A stretch of DNA of 64,000 nt from Streptomyces noursei ATCC 11455. GTDB lineage: Bacteria > Actinomycetota > Actinomycetes > Streptomycetales > Streptomycetaceae. Below, piece after piece: positions 1 to 8,151 of the stretch. The position numbers were made by a program, and so were the translations under genes. Each line of letters begins with the position of its first letter. Within the stretch, counting starts at the first letter, position 1. The notes under the pieces are model-generated. The model had not been told where the DNA came from, ran no database searches, and saw only the letters and a program-made list of their open reading frames with translations. The stretch covers positions 9,114,001 through 9,178,000 of the forward strand of contig NZ_CP011533.1 of the NCBI RefSeq assembly GCF_001704275.1. The letters are read 5' to 3'.

Positions 1-157
1 AAGAGCTGGCAAAATGGCTGACGGCGTCCGATGGAATGCCGTCGAGTGCGGCCCGGATCAGATCCGGACGGTGGTGCACGAAGGCTTGGGGGGTTAATTC
101 ACCCTGGGATTCCCGTGGTTGGGTCCGGGTGAGGGCGTCGGGTGCGTAGGGGGGCAT
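1..157 (-). CDS. N-terminal 52 codons of an unidentified protein, cut by the left edge
   Basis: An open frame starts at ATG 157 (minus strand) behind a good ribosome site (GAGGAAG) and runs off the window without a stop. It begins 26 bp after the stop of the 2Fe-2S ferredoxin gene, so the two probably form one operon. The visible residues (start MPPYAPDALTRTQ) show no motif I recognise. Ferredoxins of this type commonly sit beside a cytochrome P450 or other oxygenase, so a redox partner enzyme is the natural guess, but this rests only on context. Confidence 0.6.
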   Translation of the reverse strand, partial: MPPYAPDALTRTQPRESQGELTPQAFVHHRPDLIRAALDGIPSDAVSHFASS

Positions 158-183
158 GGCTTCCTCGTCTTTTTGACTGCCTT

Positions 184-507
184 TCAGGTCTGGGTGTCCG
201 GTAGGCCGACGACCAGCGCACCCGGCCCGTCGCCCATCACGAGGCGACAGCTCAGCCGACTGTTCGGGCGGCGCTGAACGGCGGTGTAGTCCAACATGTC
301 GTCCTCGTCGGCATCGAGGCCGGGCGGAGCCGGTCCCTCGACGGCCTCCACGAATACATGGCAGGTCGCGCAGATCAGGCGACCGCCGCATTGGCCGTCG
401 ATTCCGTCGATTCCGTTGTCGACCGCGGCTTCCATGATGCTTGTGCCGCTGGGAACATCCAGTACTGACTGGTGTCCGTTGGCATCGGAGAACGTTACCT
501 GGGCCAT
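184..507 (-). CDS. 2Fe-2S ferredoxin, adrenodoxin/putidaredoxin type
   Basis: A 107-residue soluble electron carrier. Cys40, Cys46, Cys49 and Cys87 give the C-x5-C-x2-C-x37-C pattern that ligates the [2Fe-2S] cluster in vertebrate-type and putidaredoxin-like ferredoxins. Such proteins pass electrons from an NAD(P)H-dependent reductase to a P450 or other oxygenase. The frame is open upstream to 597, but ATG 507 is chosen because AAGGTGG lies just before it and family similarity begins there. The downstream gene, cut by the window edge, is likely the electron acceptor. No reductase gene is visible nearby. Confidence 0.9.
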   Translation of the reverse strand: MAQVTFSDANGHQSVLDVPSGTSIMEAAVDNGIDGIDGQCGGRLICATCHVFVEAVEGPAPPGLDADEDDMLDYTAVQRRPNSRLSCRLVMGDGPGALVVGLPDTQT

Positions 508-590
508 GGGACCACCTTTTTCCTGCCCGGTTTCACAACCAGACCTATGGCCACGGCAGAGAGAGCCGGGCGTGGCGCGAATGAAGGCTG

Positions 591-607
591 TTGGCACTCA
601 GTGCCAA
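591..607. promoter_or_regulatory. Perfect palindrome TTGGCACT-C-AGTGCCAA, candidate operator
   Basis: Two 8-bp arms around one central base, 84 bp upstream of the ferredoxin start and in the space before the 3' end of the MFS gene. Its form and place suggest a repressor site for the ferredoxin operon. It recalls the GCACTC half of CIRCE (HrcA) elements but lacks the 9-bp spacer. The binding protein is unknown. Confidence 0.5.
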
Positions 608-762
608 GATCGTATGGGGCGGGTGAGGCGCCTGTCAATGAATTCGATCGGTGCGGAATGTCAAACTCCCCGTAAAGAAAGGGAAGTTGGGGTGAGGTGA
701 ACGGTGCGCGGTGTCGCGGGCGCGCTTCGGGAGTGCTTCCCGGCGGGTGTCCCCGCGCCTTT

Positions 763-2082
763 TCAGTGCGCTTCGGAGGGAAGTGGATCCGGCGTCGTGG
801 CCTCGTGCGCCTCCGGCACTGGTGTGGGTTTTCCCGACCACAGCGCGCCGAGCGTCGCCACGGCGAACAGGGCCATGAGTACGGCCCACGCCCAAGGCCC
901 CAGCGGCAGCAGGAGACTCACCAAGAGGACGGGACCGAAGACTTTCTGGGACGTCATTCCCATGCTGAACATGGCGAGGTATTGCCCACGCGCCTCGGCG
1001 GGGGAGAGGAGGTAGGACAACTCCCAACTCGCCACCGAATGAAGGTTTTCTCCCAGGGTCATGGCCGCCACGGCGCCGAGCGCGGCAACCAGCGAGGCCC
1101 ACATGGGAAGCTCCTCGGCCAGTGCGAAAAGGGCGCAACCGGCGGCCAGTGTCAATGCCGTGCATTTCACCAGTCGACGGGCGCCCTGAGCGTCTTTCGC
1201 AAAGCGGGGAACCGCGGCCTGGAGCAGGACGGTGAGTGCCGTGTTGACGGTGAGAAGCACAGGCGACCAGGCATGGGCCAGATCCGTACGCTGTATCACC
1301 CAGACCGGCAGCAGGACGATCAGTGCCGTGTCGTAGAGGGACAGAATGCCGTTCGAGGCGGTGAACACCAGGAAGCGCACATCGCGAAAGGGCGTCGGCG
1401 CCCTGGAGGGCGGGCTCCCGCTCCCCGGGTGTCCCTGTGGTCCGCCCCCGGTCCCGGCGCCCTTGAGCGGCGCCAGTGCGGAGTCGCCGGCAACCTTGGC
1501 CGACCACAGCACCAGTGCCGCGATGGCGAAGAAGGAGAGGGCGTTGACCAGGAAGATCGTGGTGAAGGCGGCCCGTGACGGAAAGCCGAGCACGGCGCTG
1601 GCGCCGAGCAGGCCAACACTGAGCCCGACGTTGCGGACCGCCCGAATCGACGCCAGCGTACGGGTCCGCTCCTGCTGGCCGGCCACGGCGGCCGCGATCA
1701 CCTGGAGCAGGGGGGAGCAGGCCCGGTCCGCCGCGTAGAGCACACAGGTCAGGACGGCATAACCAGAGAGATCGGTGATCAGGGGGTATAAGGCATAACC
1801 CGCGCCGCGGAGGCACATGAGCAGTACGTAAGTGCGTACCGCGCCATGGCGATCGGCGACCCGGCCCAAGGGGACCGGGCTGAGCAGGCCGAACACCGCG
1901 GCAATGGACAGGGTGGTCGCGACACGGGACGCCGGGAGTCCCACCACGCTCACGAAGTAGAGCGTGGCGGAGGCCATGAAGAGACCATTGCCGGTGGAGT
2001 CGATCAGCGCGCCGGCGACCAGGATGCGGCTGCTCCGGTTGGCCGGCACAAGGGTCTGTCTCATATATGCGAAGGTCTTCAA
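763..2082 (-). CDS. MFS transporter
   Basis: A 439-residue integral membrane protein with about 12 hydrophobic helices, the layout of major facilitator drug/metabolite exporters. After helix 2 the segment GRVADRHGAVR matches the MFS loop 2-3 signature. A hydrophilic loop rich in Gly and Pro (about residues 205-230) links the two six-helix halves. The start is a TTG at 2082, supported by GGGGAGG eight bases upstream; ATG 2064 is an alternative six codons in. It appears to be a single gene, and its substrate cannot be told from sequence. Confidence 0.9.
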   Translation of the reverse strand: MKTFAYMRQTLVPANRSSRILVAGALIDSTGNGLFMASATLYFVSVVGLPASRVATTLSIAAVFGLLSPVPLGRVADRHGAVRTYVLLMCLRGAGYALYPLITDLSGYAVLTCVLYAADRACSPLLQVIAAAVAGQQERTRTLASIRAVRNVGLSVGLLGASAVLGFPSRAAFTTIFLVNALSFFAIAALVLWSAKVAGDSALAPLKGAGTGGGPQGHPGSGSPPSRAPTPFRDVRFLVFTASNGILSLYDTALIVLLPVWVIQRTDLAHAWSPVLLTVNTALTVLLQAAVPRFAKDAQGARRLVKCTALTLAAGCALFALAEELPMWASLVAALGAVAAMTLGENLHSVASWELSYLLSPAEARGQYLAMFSMGMTSQKVFGPVLLVSLLLPLGPWAWAVLMALFAVATLGALWSGKPTPVPEAHEATTPDPLPSEAH

Positions 2083-2672
2083 GAATTTTGCCTCCCCGTG
2101 GCCATTCGAGCCGGCCTGGAACTCTCAGGTCCCCTCCCGCTGCCCCCGCACCGGTGCCTCAACTCCCGTACTGCACACGATGATCGCCGGGCGACTGTAG
2201 CGCGGCCCGGCGGCTCCGGCAATCTGGTTGCACAGTGAAGTCGACCGCCTGGTTTGTCGTTGGGTTCCCCTCTCTCGCCCAGACGTATCAGGGCTGTTGG
2301 GAAGTGACTGGAAAGCGACTGGGAAGTGACTCCGTCATCCGATGTGGCGTCGAAACTGTGGTCTTCGCGACAGAATTGAGGCGTTGACGGTGCCGAGCCT
2401 CCTCGTGACAAACTCGCGGTGCCGAAGTCGAATGCGGGGAGAATCCGTTGAGCAATGCCGTCGCAGCGGATGGGGCCCTCCTGAGAAGTGCGCGATGGTC
2501 GCTGCCGTTGCCGTTGCCGTTGCCGTTGCTGTTGCGTCGGCGTCCCGGCGGACATCGACTCGGCGCCCCTGGCCGGCATCTGCCTCGCGTCGGGACGCTC
2601 GGGCCGACATCCCCCTCGGGATCAAGGAGAGGCCACGCTGCGACCTAACCGCCACACGGGAGACACCAACGC
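2083..2672. other. Long divergent intergenic region, no supported gene
   Basis: 590 bp between the divergent MFS gene and the binding-protein-like gene. Open frames exist on both strands but lack codon bias and plausible ribosome sites. The only clear structure is a short hexamer repeat (separate entry). Promoters for both flanking genes must lie here, but I cannot place them with confidence. Confidence 0.6.
2504..2533. repeat. Tandem hexamer (GCCGTT)x4 plus one variant unit
   Basis: Four perfect GCCGTT units followed by GCTGTT. It is 140-170 bp upstream of the gene starting at 2673 and outside any convincing reading frame. Such a simple repeat could vary in copy number by slippage. Confidence 0.8.
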
Positions 2673-3785
2673 ATGAACATGCCGCCATCGCCACGTGGAG
2701 CAGTGCGGTCCGACGGATCATCCGTCCAGATCGGCGCTCTCGTTCCGCTCACCCGGCCCGGCTGGGTGGAGGCAGGCCAACACCTGCTCGCCGGACTCGA
2801 ACTGGCCGTTGACGAGGTCAATGACGCCGGCGGCATCGTGGGCAGACCACTGGAGCTGGTGGTCCGAGACACCGCGGCCGATCCACAGCGGGCCGTGGCG
2901 GCCGTGGACGAATTGGCTCGCCTGGGTGTGGCTGCCTTGGCGGGGGAGTACCACAGCGTCGTCGCGCGCGCCGCTGCCGCCAGGGCGGACGCCCTCGGCC
3001 TGCCGTTCCTCTGCTCGTCAGCGGTTCTCGACGCGCTGACCGAACAACCGACGGACTGGGTCGCCCGCCTCGCCCCGGCCCAGTCCCGAGGCTGGCGGAC
3101 CTACGCGGACTTCCTCCTCGGCGCGGGCCACCGTCGCCTCGCCGTCGCAGCCCAGCCGAGCGTCTACTGGGCATCTGGGACAGGCATTCTGCGGGACCGT
3201 ATCGCGGCACGCGGCGGCACCGTCACCGCACTCGACGCGGGCACGCTCGCTCCCACGACCCTGTGCGACGAACTCGTCGACAGCGGTGCGACAGCCCTGC
3301 TCCTTCTGGTCGGCCACCCGGAGCCGGTCGTGCCGATCGTCAGGGCTGTCCGCCGCGACCAGCGCCTGGCCGACATCCTGATCGGAGCTCCGGCCGGGCA
3401 ACCGGAGTTCGCCGAGTGGGCGACATCGCTGGGCGACGACGGCGCCGCGATCCCGTTCTTGCGCTACCTGCCCGAGCGCCTCGGCCCACTCGGTGCACGA
3501 GTCGAGAAGGCCCTGCGCGAGCGGCTGGGCGCAGCGCCCTCCTTCGTCGCCTTCGAGGGCTACGACACGATCGCCGTCCTCGCGGAGGTACTGCGTTCGC
3601 ACGGCACGGACCGGGCGCGCACCGCCGAATCCTGGCCGAGCGTCGCCGTCGAAGGCACCCGCGGGAAGATCCAGTTCTCCCGCACGCCAGGCATCGACGT
3701 GTGGCAGTGGGCCTGGCCGCCCATCCAGGTCGTCGATCGAGACCCGGCGCACCCCGATCGCTTCCGAGTCCTCCACACCAGCTGA
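2673..3785 (+). CDS. Type I periplasmic-binding-protein (Leu/Ile/Val- or amide-binding-like) protein
   Basis: 370 residues with the fold signature of branched-chain amino-acid or amide-binding proteins. There is an N-terminal IGALVPLTRPG strand, then GLELAVDEVNDAGGIVGRPL, the segment that usually follows in AmiC/UrtA/LivJ-type proteins, and FEGYDTIAVLAEVLR near the C-terminus. No signal peptide or lipobox precedes the domain, and no permease or ATPase gene is adjacent. It may therefore act as a cytosolic ligand sensor in the manner of AmiC rather than as a transporter component. It is convergent with the NACHT gene, 14 bp away. ATG 2673 is used; an internal ATG two codons later is also possible. 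Confidence 0.75.
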   Translation: MNMPPSPRGAVRSDGSSVQIGALVPLTRPGWVEAGQHLLAGLELAVDEVNDAGGIVGRPLELVVRDTAADPQRAVAAVDELARLGVAALAGEYHSVVARAAAARADALGLPFLCSSAVLDALTEQPTDWVARLAPAQSRGWRTYADFLLGAGHRRLAVAAQPSVYWASGTGILRDRIAARGGTVTALDAGTLAPTTLCDELVDSGATALLLLVGHPEPVVPIVRAVRRDQRLADILIGAPAGQPEFAEWATSLGDDGAAIPFLRYLPERLGPLGARVEKALRERLGAAPSFVAFEGYDTIAVLAEVLRSHGTDRARTAESWPSVAVEGTRGKIQFSRTPGIDVWQWAWPPIQVVDRDPAHPDRFRVLHTS

Positions 3786-3799
3786 CAGCGAGCCCCTCC

Positions 3800-5704
3800 C
3801 TACCCCGCTGGATTCCGCCCGCTGGCGACCAGCCGCTCCTGCAGGCGTGCGTGGCGGAACTGGTAGACGGAGCCCTCCTGGCGCAGGACACCACGTTGGT
3901 GGACGTCGTCGAGGAACCGCATCAGACGCCAGGGGAGTCTGCCGCGCAGGGCGAGCCTGGCGTGGGTCACCTGGTAGGCGCCCCACCGTGACGCGATGAT
4001 CGCCCACAGGGCGAATGCCATGACGCACTGGGCGATTCTGAAGCTCAACGGGACGTCGCCGCTCACCCGCGACAGCCCCATCACCTCGTGCACGACGTCG
4101 GTGCCGGCCAGGACCAGGATCGCCGACGCGGCGGCCACGGTGAGCGGTGCACGACGCTCCCGGGCCATCAGGACGGCCGGGCTGACGGATTCGACGTCGA
4201 CCTGTTTGCGGTCCCAGTAGATGCTCATCATCGCGTTCGGTACGAGGAGACCCAGCGCGACGGCGCAGGCCAGGGCCGTCGGCACGACGGGCACGCGGCC
4301 TCCCGTGGCGACCCAGGCCACGACGAACATGGTCGCCGTGGCGAGCGACCCCCCGACCGCCACACTGGAGTACTTGGACCGGTAGTGCGGGCGCTTCCTG
4401 ACTGCCCCGCCACGCCAGAGCGCGATACAGCACATCGCGCCGATCGGGCCCCCGCCGGACCAGACGAAGCCCCACGGCACGGCCCGCCCGCCGAGGACGG
4501 CGGCCACGATGATCGTCAGGCTGAAACAGCACCAGGCGGCTGCCCCGAACGTCCACGCGTTCTCACTGGCGGGCCCGTCCTGTTCCAACTGCCACCAGGC
4601 CAGGTCGCGGGTCTTGAGCCGCTTCATGTGCTGGGCCAGGAACACCAGCCAGCGACGGGACCTGGCCTCGTCCCAGCGCCGGGCTCGCCAGGCGAAGGCG
4701 TTGCGCGCGGCGGGTTCGCGCCGGAACGCCGTCGACAGAAGCGCATCCAGCAGATGCGCCTCGATCGCCGCCGCGCTCGACAGGCGTGCGGTGTCGGCGA
4801 GTTCCGCCGGGTCACGGCCGCTCTCCGGGGCGTAGGCGGTGCGCGCGAGGCCGAGCAGCAGCGGGCTGGCGAGCGCATCGGCCAGCGGCCCGCGCGGCTC
4901 GGCCGCCAGGCGATCGAGCACGGGCCGCCACCGGGCCTCGCGCCGGGCGCTGTGCGGCGCGAGCAGATAGCGCCTGACGTCCTCCGGGGCCACCGGTCTG
5001 GCCCGCAGCACAGTCGCTGCGTACAGGCCGTCACTGCCGTTGAGCAGCGCCTGGTACTCGCCGGTTCGGCAGGTCAGCACGAGCGGGTCGCGGTCCGAAA
5101 GCGCCTGGTTGATCTTGGCGAGGGCATCGGCCCGGCGGCGTTGCGGCAGTTCGTCCAGTCCGTCGAGCACGGGCAGGATCAGCCCGGCGTCGACCAGTCG
5201 GCCGGCGTTCGCCGCGGCCGTCGCTCCGGTGCCCAGAACCGGGTACTCCTCGCCCAGTCGGCGGGGCAACCAGTTGGTCAGGTGCTCGGCCGCCGGATCC
5301 CACGATCCGATGGACAGCAGCACCGGGATCGGATCACCGACCGCTCGATGCGCGAGCAGCTCATGGACCAGCAGCACGGCCATGGTCGTCTTACCCGCCC
5401 CCGCGGAACCGAGGATCACCAACCGTCGCGGTGTGGGCAGTTGGCGGTACCGGTCCGCGAACCGGGCGGCGGACCAGACGCCCTGTCCTCCGGCCATTTC
5501 CCATGCGATCGGCAACGGCGCGGCCCCGAACAGCCCGCGCACCGCCGCCTCCGCTTCCCACTGCCCGGCCACCGCCCGGGCCAGCCGCTGGGCCAGTCGC
5601 TCCACTTCGTCCGGTGGGGCATCGCTCTGGTGGACGTGGATCTCTCCCGCCTGCACGACGCTCTCGGCGTGGCCGGAGAACTCGTTGCGCACCTCACCGC
5701 TCAT
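3800..5704 (-). CDS. NACHT-domain STAND NTPase with membrane helices
   Basis: 634 residues. The N-terminus carries a SVVQAGEIHVH segment, a short motif I recall ahead of NACHT modules in many Streptomyces proteins. Walker A is GSAGAGKTT at residues 99-107 and Walker B is LPVLDGLDELP with Asp181 and Asp184-Glu185, the DGLDEL form typical of NACHT ATPases. A winged-helix-like region follows, then several hydrophobic helices (about 400-570) and a basic C-terminal tail ending in a QFRHARLQERL segment common in this family. STAND NTPases are signal switches, and some NACHT proteins protect bacteria from phage. Whether this one does is inference. It appears to be a single gene with no neighbouring effector. 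Confidence 0.85.
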   Translation of the reverse strand: MSGEVRNEFSGHAESVVQAGEIHVHQSDAPPDEVERLAQRLARAVAGQWEAEAAVRGLFGAAPLPIAWEMAGGQGVWSAARFADRYRQLPTPRRLVILGSAGAGKTTMAVLLVHELLAHRAVGDPIPVLLSIGSWDPAAEHLTNWLPRRLGEEYPVLGTGATAAANAGRLVDAGLILPVLDGLDELPQRRRADALAKINQALSDRDPLVLTCRTGEYQALLNGSDGLYAATVLRARPVAPEDVRRYLLAPHSARREARWRPVLDRLAAEPRGPLADALASPLLLGLARTAYAPESGRDPAELADTARLSSAAAIEAHLLDALLSTAFRREPAARNAFAWRARRWDEARSRRWLVFLAQHMKRLKTRDLAWWQLEQDGPASENAWTFGAAAWCCFSLTIIVAAVLGGRAVPWGFVWSGGGPIGAMCCIALWRGGAVRKRPHYRSKYSSVAVGGSLATATMFVVAWVATGGRVPVVPTALACAVALGLLVPNAMMSIYWDRKQVDVESVSPAVLMARERRAPLTVAAASAILVLAGTDVVHEVMGLSRVSGDVPLSFRIAQCVMAFALWAIIASRWGAYQVTHARLALRGRLPWRLMRFLDDVHQRGVLRQEGSVYQFRHARLQERLVASGRNPAG

Positions 5705-5866
5705 GCCGTGATGGTCGCACCAATCGGCCGCAGTGGTATAGGAAATGACGCCGCACCAGATGCGAGAGCGGCTCCTCGTCGAAACCCTCCCGTCCTCTTC
5801 GCCGAGTTCCTCCCGGTCGTCGGCCGCGGTTCCCGCCCGGAACCGAAGGAGACAGTGGCGATGCCG

Positions 5867-6331
5867 TCAGCGGTTCGCGGCGGACACATAGCGTGCCAAC
5901 TCCGCGGCCAGGCGCTGCATGACCGTGTGGTTGGCGCGCCGCATCGTGGCGCGGACGGCCGGGGCCAACAGCCGTTCGGCGAGCGGGGCGCGCGTCCAGG
6001 CGTAGGTGAACGAGATGCGGCTCCCGCCCGACGGCAGCGGTTCGATGGTGTAGGTGCCGTGGGCCAGGCGCCGGCCGGCGGCGCTGATGTTGCGTTCGAC
6101 GAGGCGCCGCGGCGCCTCCGCCTCGACGACTTCGATGACGACGTCGGACGTCACGCCGCCCAGCGCGGCGGTGACAGTGGCGCGTGAACCGATACCGCGG
6201 CCGGGGCCGTCGTAGCGCCAGTCGGTCAGATAGTGGTCGGTGAATCGCTCGTGGTGCGCCATGACATCGAGGAAGTCGTAGACCTGCGCGGGCGTCTGCG
6301 GTACGTCGATCGACACGGTGACAGACTTCAT
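5867..6331 (-). CDS. SRPBCC (START/Bet v1-like) family protein
   Basis: A 154-residue protein beginning MKSVTVSIDVPQTPAQVYDFL, the opening strand and helix of polyketide-cyclase/dehydrase-like SRPBCC proteins, which bind hydrophobic ligands in a helix-grip fold. The start at ATG 6331 matches the domain; the frame is open to 6391. The start codon lies inside an inverted repeat typical of TetR operators, and a broken TetR gene faces it on the other strand. The pair was therefore probably a regulator-target unit. The natural ligand is unknown. Confidence 0.8.
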   Translation of the reverse strand: MKSVTVSIDVPQTPAQVYDFLDVMAHHERFTDHYLTDWRYDGPGRGIGSRATVTAALGGVTSDVVIEVVEAEAPRRLVERNISAAGRRLAHGTYTIEPLPSGGSRISFTYAWTRAPLAERLLAPAVRATMRRANHTVMQRLAAELARYVSAANR

Positions 6332-6347
6332 GTACCACACGGTACAT
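6330..6347. promoter_or_regulatory. Inverted repeat ATGTACC-ACAC-GGTACAT, probable TetR-type operator
   Basis: Seven-bp perfect arms with a 4-bp spacer overlap the start codon of the SRPBCC gene and lie between it and the TetR remnant. A further half site (CTGTACC) is close by at about 6352-6358. Size and position suit a TetR-family repressor site. The facing regulator gene is broken, so the site may now be unoccupied or bound by a paralogue. Confidence 0.55.
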
Positions 6348-6360
6348 CCGCCCTGTACCG

Positions 6361-6722
6361 TCACAGCTCCGCCCGGAACCCGGTCTCCCACCCGCCGCCG
6401 ATGTCGCGCGGCTGCTCTGGCAATGGCTGACGGACCCTCAACTGGCCGGTCAGGAGCGACTCTTCTTCGAGATCTGCGTCCACGCCCTCAAGGCCGCCCT
6501 GAGGCGGTCCCGATCCTTGAAGGGCTGGTGGGGGACTGGCCGGAGCCGCTGATGGCCGCCGAAACGGTCGCGGGGATGGACCCCGCCACGGCCCGGAACC
6601 GCGCCAGGCCGGGGCTCGCCACCGTCCGCGGCCTGCTGCTCGACCTGCTCGCCACCGACGACCGCGCCGGCGTGAACGCGGCGATGGAGGAGTTCCTCCG
6701 CCGGTACTACGGCACGGAGCGA
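6361..6722 (+). pseudogene. Remnant of a TetR-family regulator (C-terminal domain only, frameshifted)
   Basis: Two adjacent reading frames together spell the ligand-binding half of a TetR regulator. Frame 1 (6361 to about 6495) gives a segment with DVARLLWQWLTDPQLAGQ and then RLFFEICVHAL. A different frame from about 6495 gives AVPILEGLVGDW and TVRGLLLDLLATDDRAGVN. The switch needs an indel near 6490-6505. The whole N-terminal helix-turn-helix is missing, since upstream DNA goes straight into the SRPBCC gene. This is best read as a decayed divergent repressor of the SRPBCC gene. Confidence 0.7.
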
Positions 6723-6879
6723 CACGGCTGCCGCTGGGACCGATCCACCGGGCCGGGACGGCAATTCACCGCGGCTTCCGATCGGCACACGGTCGGTCTC
6801 GACAGCAGGCTGGAGACCCGGCGGTGCGGGGCCAGGTCTCCAGCGCGGTCCGCTTCCCTACAAGCCGGCCCGGCCGGCC

Positions 6880-6909
6880 GGATCCGCTACCTGTACCGGT
6901 AGCGGATCC
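6880..6909. terminator. Perfect 12-bp inverted repeat at the 3' end of the IF-1 gene
   Basis: GGATCCGCTACC and its exact complement are separated by 6 bp. The repeat overlaps the stop codon of the IF-1 gene, so the hairpin would form at the end of the GNAT-IF-1 transcript. There is no T run, as is usual in Streptomyces terminators. It could end transcription or protect the 3' end. Confidence 0.5.
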
Positions 6910-7108
6910 GGCCGCGGGTGAGGTCGTAGGGGCTGAGTTCCACGAGCACCCGGTCGTAGGGGAGGATCTTGATGTAGTTCTTGCGGATCTTCCCGCTGAT
7001 ATGGGCGAGCACCATGTGCCCGTTCTGGAGCTCCACCTTGAAGGTGGCGTTGCGCAGGCACTCGACGACGGTGCCTTCGGCTTCTATGCCCCCTGCTGCT
7101 TTTGTCAT
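6887..7108 (-). CDS. infA: Translation initiation factor IF-1, extra copy
   Basis: A 73-residue OB-fold protein with the family hallmarks [31 protein letters not shown] and the C-terminal [16 protein letters not shown]-1 binds the A site of the 30S subunit during initiation. The usual actinobacterial infA sits in the ribosomal-protein operon; this copy instead follows a GNAT gene, with ATGA overlap at 7105-7108, so it is probably a paralogue. Its position in a unit that appears to be controlled by attenuation suggests it is made when translation is stressed, perhaps altering ribosome behaviour under antibiotics (inference). The transcript ends in a 12-bp inverted repeat. Confidence 0.92.
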   Translation of the reverse strand: MTKAAGGIEAEGTVVECLRNATFKVELQNGHMVLAHISGKIRKNYIKILPYDRVLVELSPYDLTRGRIRYRYR

Positions 7109-8007
7109 GATCGCTCACTTCTCCCGTTCTGCGACGGGGTGTTCGGTAGGAAACGCATGTGGTGTGCGGTCGGGCGCGACGGGGTCGCCGGCCGCGGTGT
7201 GGCGGAGTGTCGTCGGCGCACGAGCTCCAGGGTGCCGGCCGTGCGCCGGGCACCGATGCCCTCGAACAGGGCGGTGGCCGCCGCGTTGGCCTCGTCCACC
7301 TCGGCCCATGCCGCGCAGACCCCGGAGCGGTGCAACGAACCCAGCGCGTGGGCCAGCAGCGCCCGGGCGATACCACGGCGGTGCCGGTCGGCCCGGACGG
7401 CGATCAGCCCGATCCGTGGCTGTCGGATCAGCGGCGCCACCCGGACCAGTCCCACGTACTGGTCGGCGTACCGTGCCACCGCGTACTTCGACGGATCGAC
7501 CAGGGTGGTCCCCACCGGGCGGGGCAGCACCTCGGCCGGCATCGTCCGCCATCCGACGGTGGCCTCGACCTCGTCGCGGATGACGCGGTCCAGGGCACGC
7601 AGCGGGCCTTCCTCCGCGTGACCGGCGGGCACGATCGTCACGCCCGACGGGGGTCGCACCGAGCCGAGCCCGCTGACGTGCGGGTCGGTGGGCACGAGAT
7701 AGCCCCGCTCGCGGCGTGCGACGGCGAAGCCGGCCCGCTCCCAGGCGGACCTGGAGTCGTCGTCGGCCTCGTCGACGACGGCGTACAAGGCGGTGGGCAG
7801 GTCCGCCAGCATCGCGGCGACGATGCGGTCGAAGACCGCGCCGTGCCACGCGTCGATGCTGATGAAGAGCCGGCCGTCGGGTCGTCGCGCAGCGTCGCCG
7901 CGGCCGACCGTCAGGTCGTCCTCCACGGCATGCCACTGCATGTCCGAAACCCGCGTGACCATGATCGCGCGGTCGTCCGCGCTCGAAGTGGAATGCACAA
8001 GATTCAT
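7105..8007 (-). CDS. GNAT-family N-acetyltransferase, leader-controlled
   Basis: 300 residues. The C-terminal half contains a GNAT core: [20 protein letters not shown] supplies the acetyl-CoA pyrophosphate loop (R-x-x-G-I/A), and [14 protein letters not shown] is the usual last helix. The N-terminal half is a second, weaker acetyltransferase-like domain. The start at ATG 8007 is set by domain extent and by the leader and hairpin directly upstream; the frame is open to 8457, but that part spans the promoter and leader. The gene overlaps the IF-1 gene by ATGA. Acetylation of a translation-targeting drug, or of a ribosomal component, is a fair guess from the regulation, but the substrate is unknown. 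Confidence 0.8.
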   Translation of the reverse strand: MNLVHSTSSADDRAIMVTRVSDMQWHAVEDDLTVGRGDAARRPDGRLFISIDAWHGAVFDRIVAAMLADLPTALYAVVDEADDDSRSAWERAGFAVARRERGYLVPTDPHVSGLGSVRPPSGVTIVPAGHAEEGPLRALDRVIRDEVEATVGWRTMPAEVLPRPVGTTLVDPSKYAVARYADQYVGLVRVAPLIRQPRIGLIAVRADRHRRGIARALLAHALGSLHRSGVCAAWAEVDEANAAATALFEGIGARRTAGTLELVRRRHSATPRPATPSRPTAHHMRFLPNTPSQNGRSERS

Positions 8008-8057
8008 AGGTGTTGCCTCTCGGGAGTGCCTTGTACGAGGCGCTCCCGGCGACACCT
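8008..8057 (-). promoter_or_regulatory. Long hairpin between leader ORF and GNAT start (attenuator / RBS-masking stem)
   Basis: Read on the minus strand, AGGTGT pairs with ACACCT directly before the GNAT start codon. Inside this, GCC/GGC, GGGAG/CTCCC and GCCT/AGGC continue the stem, with small bulges and a 6-nt loop. The likely ribosome site (GAGAGG) lies in the 3' arm and bulge. The stem begins 3 nt after the stop of the leader ORF, so a ribosome stalled on the leader would stop it from folding. This is the architecture of drug-inducible attenuators. Confidence 0.65.
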
Positions 8058-8060
8058 GCG

Positions 8061-8114
8061 TCAATCGCCCACCGTGACGAAAAGGGGGAGCACCCACATG
8101 GATACAGCCTTCAT
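8061..8114 (-). CDS. 17-residue leader peptide
   Basis: ATG 8114 follows a near-perfect ribosome site (GAGGAGG, 8 nt away) and encodes MKAVSMWVLPLFVTVGD, then TGA. The stop is 3 nt before the hairpin that reaches the GNAT start codon. A tiny ORF with so strong a ribosome site, placed between a promoter and an RBS-masking stem, is typical of leader peptides for inducible resistance genes. The peptide has no obvious run of one amino acid, so drug-induced stalling is more likely than amino-acid starvation (inference). Confidence 0.65.
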   Translation of the reverse strand: MKAVSMWVLPLFVTVGD

Positions 8115-8151
8115 GGGTCTCACCTCCTCGCGTTCTCTCACGGCTGCCCAG

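Noticed and set aside
4088..6187. 699-codon plus-strand frame opposite the NACHT gene
   Set aside because: It is antisense to a gene with clear motifs, and its Arg/Gly/Gln-rich composition is typical of a GC-rich shadow frame.
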